Below are positions 40,439 to 41,485 of a stretch of 41,485 bases of DNA, in pieces. Made by a program: the position numbers and the translations under genes. Numbering within the stretch: the stretch's first letter is position 1; each line of letters starts with the position of its first letter. Source of the DNA: Prevotellaceae bacterium UBA4301 (GTDB taxonomy: Bacteria > Bacteroidota > Bacteroidia > Bacteroidales > Bacteroidaceae); the NCBI GenBank assembly GCA_002395775.1, contig DGUV01000012.1, positions 7,343 to 48,827 of the forward strand, written 5' to 3'. The notes below the pieces were generated by a model, which searched no databases, was not told where the DNA came from, and saw only the letters and a program-made list of their open reading frames with translations.

Positions 40439-41485
40439 AAGAAGTATCAGAGATAAAGAAATATAAAGCCATCGATCTCTTTGCAGGAGCAGGAGGTTTG
40501 TCACTTGGATTATATCAATCTGGGTGGCATGGGCTGTTTGCTATTGAGAAAAATCCCTTTGCTTTTGAAACGTTGAAACATAATCTGATAGAAAATAAAA
40601 AGCACTTCGATTGGCCTGATTGGTTGCCTCAAACCAACCACGACATCAATGAGATATTGAAGAACTATTCAAAGCAGCTTGAAGTCCTACAAGGTAAGGT
40701 GGATTTGGTTGCGGGAGGACCGCCGTGTCAAGGATTTTCGATGGCAGGAAAACGGGTAAAGGACGATATTCGCAATCAGTTAGTGTTTTCCTATATAAAG
40801 TTTATTAAGTTGGTTCAGCCCAAAATGATTCTTTTTGAAAATGTCAAAGGCTTTACTTATGCATTTAACAAGAGGAAGAAAGAGGGTGTGATGCCTTATT
40901 CGCAGATAGTTATTAAAGCACTTGAAGGACTGGGATATGCTGTCAAGCCTCATGTGATTGATTTCTCAGAGTATGGCGTTCCACAGCGCCGTAAGCGTTT
41001 CATACTTGTTGGCGTTAAGGACAATCTTTGCTCGCCAGATAATTTTGAGCATTTACTAAAAAAGAATCGTGATGCGTTCTTAGCAGAACGGGGGCTTAGT
41101 ACTACTGTCACCTTGCGAGAAGCTATATCAGATTTGCTTCGTAGCAATGGAGAACTGCCGACCCCTGATCGCAAAGGATTTAATTCAGGTAAATATGGCA
41201 AGCACCAATTGACTCCGTATGAGAAATTAATGCGTGGGGACTATCCTGAGACACACGATGTTCCTAATAGTCATAGCTTTGCACATCATACAGCAGACAA
41301 GCTGAGTTGTTATAAACGTCTATTGGCTGAATATCCAGAACGAGGTAAACGTATTGACGGCAAAGCCCGTGAAGGATGGGGGATTAATCAGCGGGGTATA
41401 ACAGTTTTAGACCCTAACACTGTTTCGCCTACAATTACAGGTCAACCAGATGATTATCTACATTATGCAGAACCAAGGATTATGA
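40435..41485 (+). CDS. DNA (cytosine-5) methyltransferase, truncated at window edge
   Basis: The frame is open from ATG 40435 to the window end (about 350 codons, stop not reached). Motif I is IDLFAGAGGLSLG, motif IV with the catalytic Cys is GGPPCQGFSMAG, motif VI is LFENVKGF, and motif VIII is VPQRRKRFILVG. A variable target-recognition region follows, then near the right edge a motif IX/X-like LDPNTVSPTITG. It transfers a methyl group from SAM to C5 of cytosine in a specific site that cannot be predicted here. The ATGA overlap with the DUF3226 gene shows it belongs to the same operon. Any cognate endonuclease would lie to the right. Confidence 0.93.
   Translation, partial: MKEVSEIKKYKAIDLFAGAGGLSLGLYQSGWHGLFAIEKNPFAFETLKHNLIENKKHFDWPDWLPQTNHDINEILKNYSKQLEVLQGKVDLVAGGPPCQGFSMAGKRVKDDIRNQLVFSYIKFIKLVQPKMILFENVKGFTYAFNKRKKEGVMPYSQIVIKALEGLGYAVKPHVIDFSEYGVPQRRKRFILVGVKDNLCSPDNFEHLLKKNRDAFLAERGLSTTVTLREAISDLLRSNGELPTPDRKGFNSGKYGKHQLTPYEKLMRGDYPETHDVPNSHSFAHHTADKLSCYKRLLAEYPERGKRIDGKAREGWGINQRGITVLDPNTVSPTITGQPDDYLHYAEPRIM

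Overview
The window looks like chromosomal DNA of a Prevotella-type Bacteroidales (inference). The evidence is a PorZ-like type IX secretion component, BspA-like leucine-rich proteins, short 'YDLSGRR...KGIYI..GKK' C-termini, TAnnTTTG promoter elements in place of sigma-70 boxes, weak Shine-Dalgarno sites, and many genes for host-glycan use. No tRNA, rRNA, CRISPR array, transposase or integrase was seen.

Layout. (1) 1-8.9 kb, plus strand: housekeeping genes: leuS (cut by the left edge), two yitT-like membrane genes, an in-frame rdgB-porZ fusion, aroQ, an O-methyltransferase and rbfA. (2) 8.9-17.2 kb, plus strand, tightly spaced: a LolC/E-like permease, a GH20 hexosaminidase, an anaerobic sulfatase-maturating radical SAM enzyme, a GH29 fucosidase, a GEVED-domain secreted protein and a NahK-like sugar kinase. 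Together they suggest trimming of sulfated, fucosylated, HexNAc-rich glycans such as mucin, then phosphorylation of the released amino sugar. (3) 17.3-21.0 kb: a large secreted M6 metalloprotease ending in two dockerin-type repeats. (4) 21.0-30.1 kb, minus strand, AT-richer: two paralogous two-gene units, each made of a conserved promoter/leader, a BspA-like LRR gene and a cohesin-like/dockerin gene. They are arranged as a tandem duplication of about 4.3 kb, with a visible junction near 25,590 and GC-rich palindromic elements at its boundaries. (5) 30.1-33.9 kb, minus strand: frr, rsgA, an NhaD-type antiporter and a HTH-like/transmembrane protein. (6) 34.0-38.1 kb, plus strand: a VTC-domain protein, a DUF4956 membrane protein, a DUF2490 outer-membrane protein, a small secreted protein and a Cthe_2159-like beta-helix protein, probably one operon. 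(7) 38.4 kb to the right edge, plus strand, AT-rich: an XRE regulator, an OLD-like AAA ATPase, a DUF3226/TOPRIM-like protein and a C5-cytosine methyltransferase cut by the edge, read as a defence-type operon.

Three places deserve most attention: the cohesin/dockerin/LRR cluster with its duplicated promoter carrying phased TTGGTCCA repeats; the VTC-DUF4956-DUF2490-Cthe_2159 locus; and the AAA-TOPRIM-methyltransferase operon. A further theme is a set of different short tandem repeats, mostly 7 bp per unit, that sit in intergenic gaps, between divergent promoters, over a start and a stop codon, and inside leuS.
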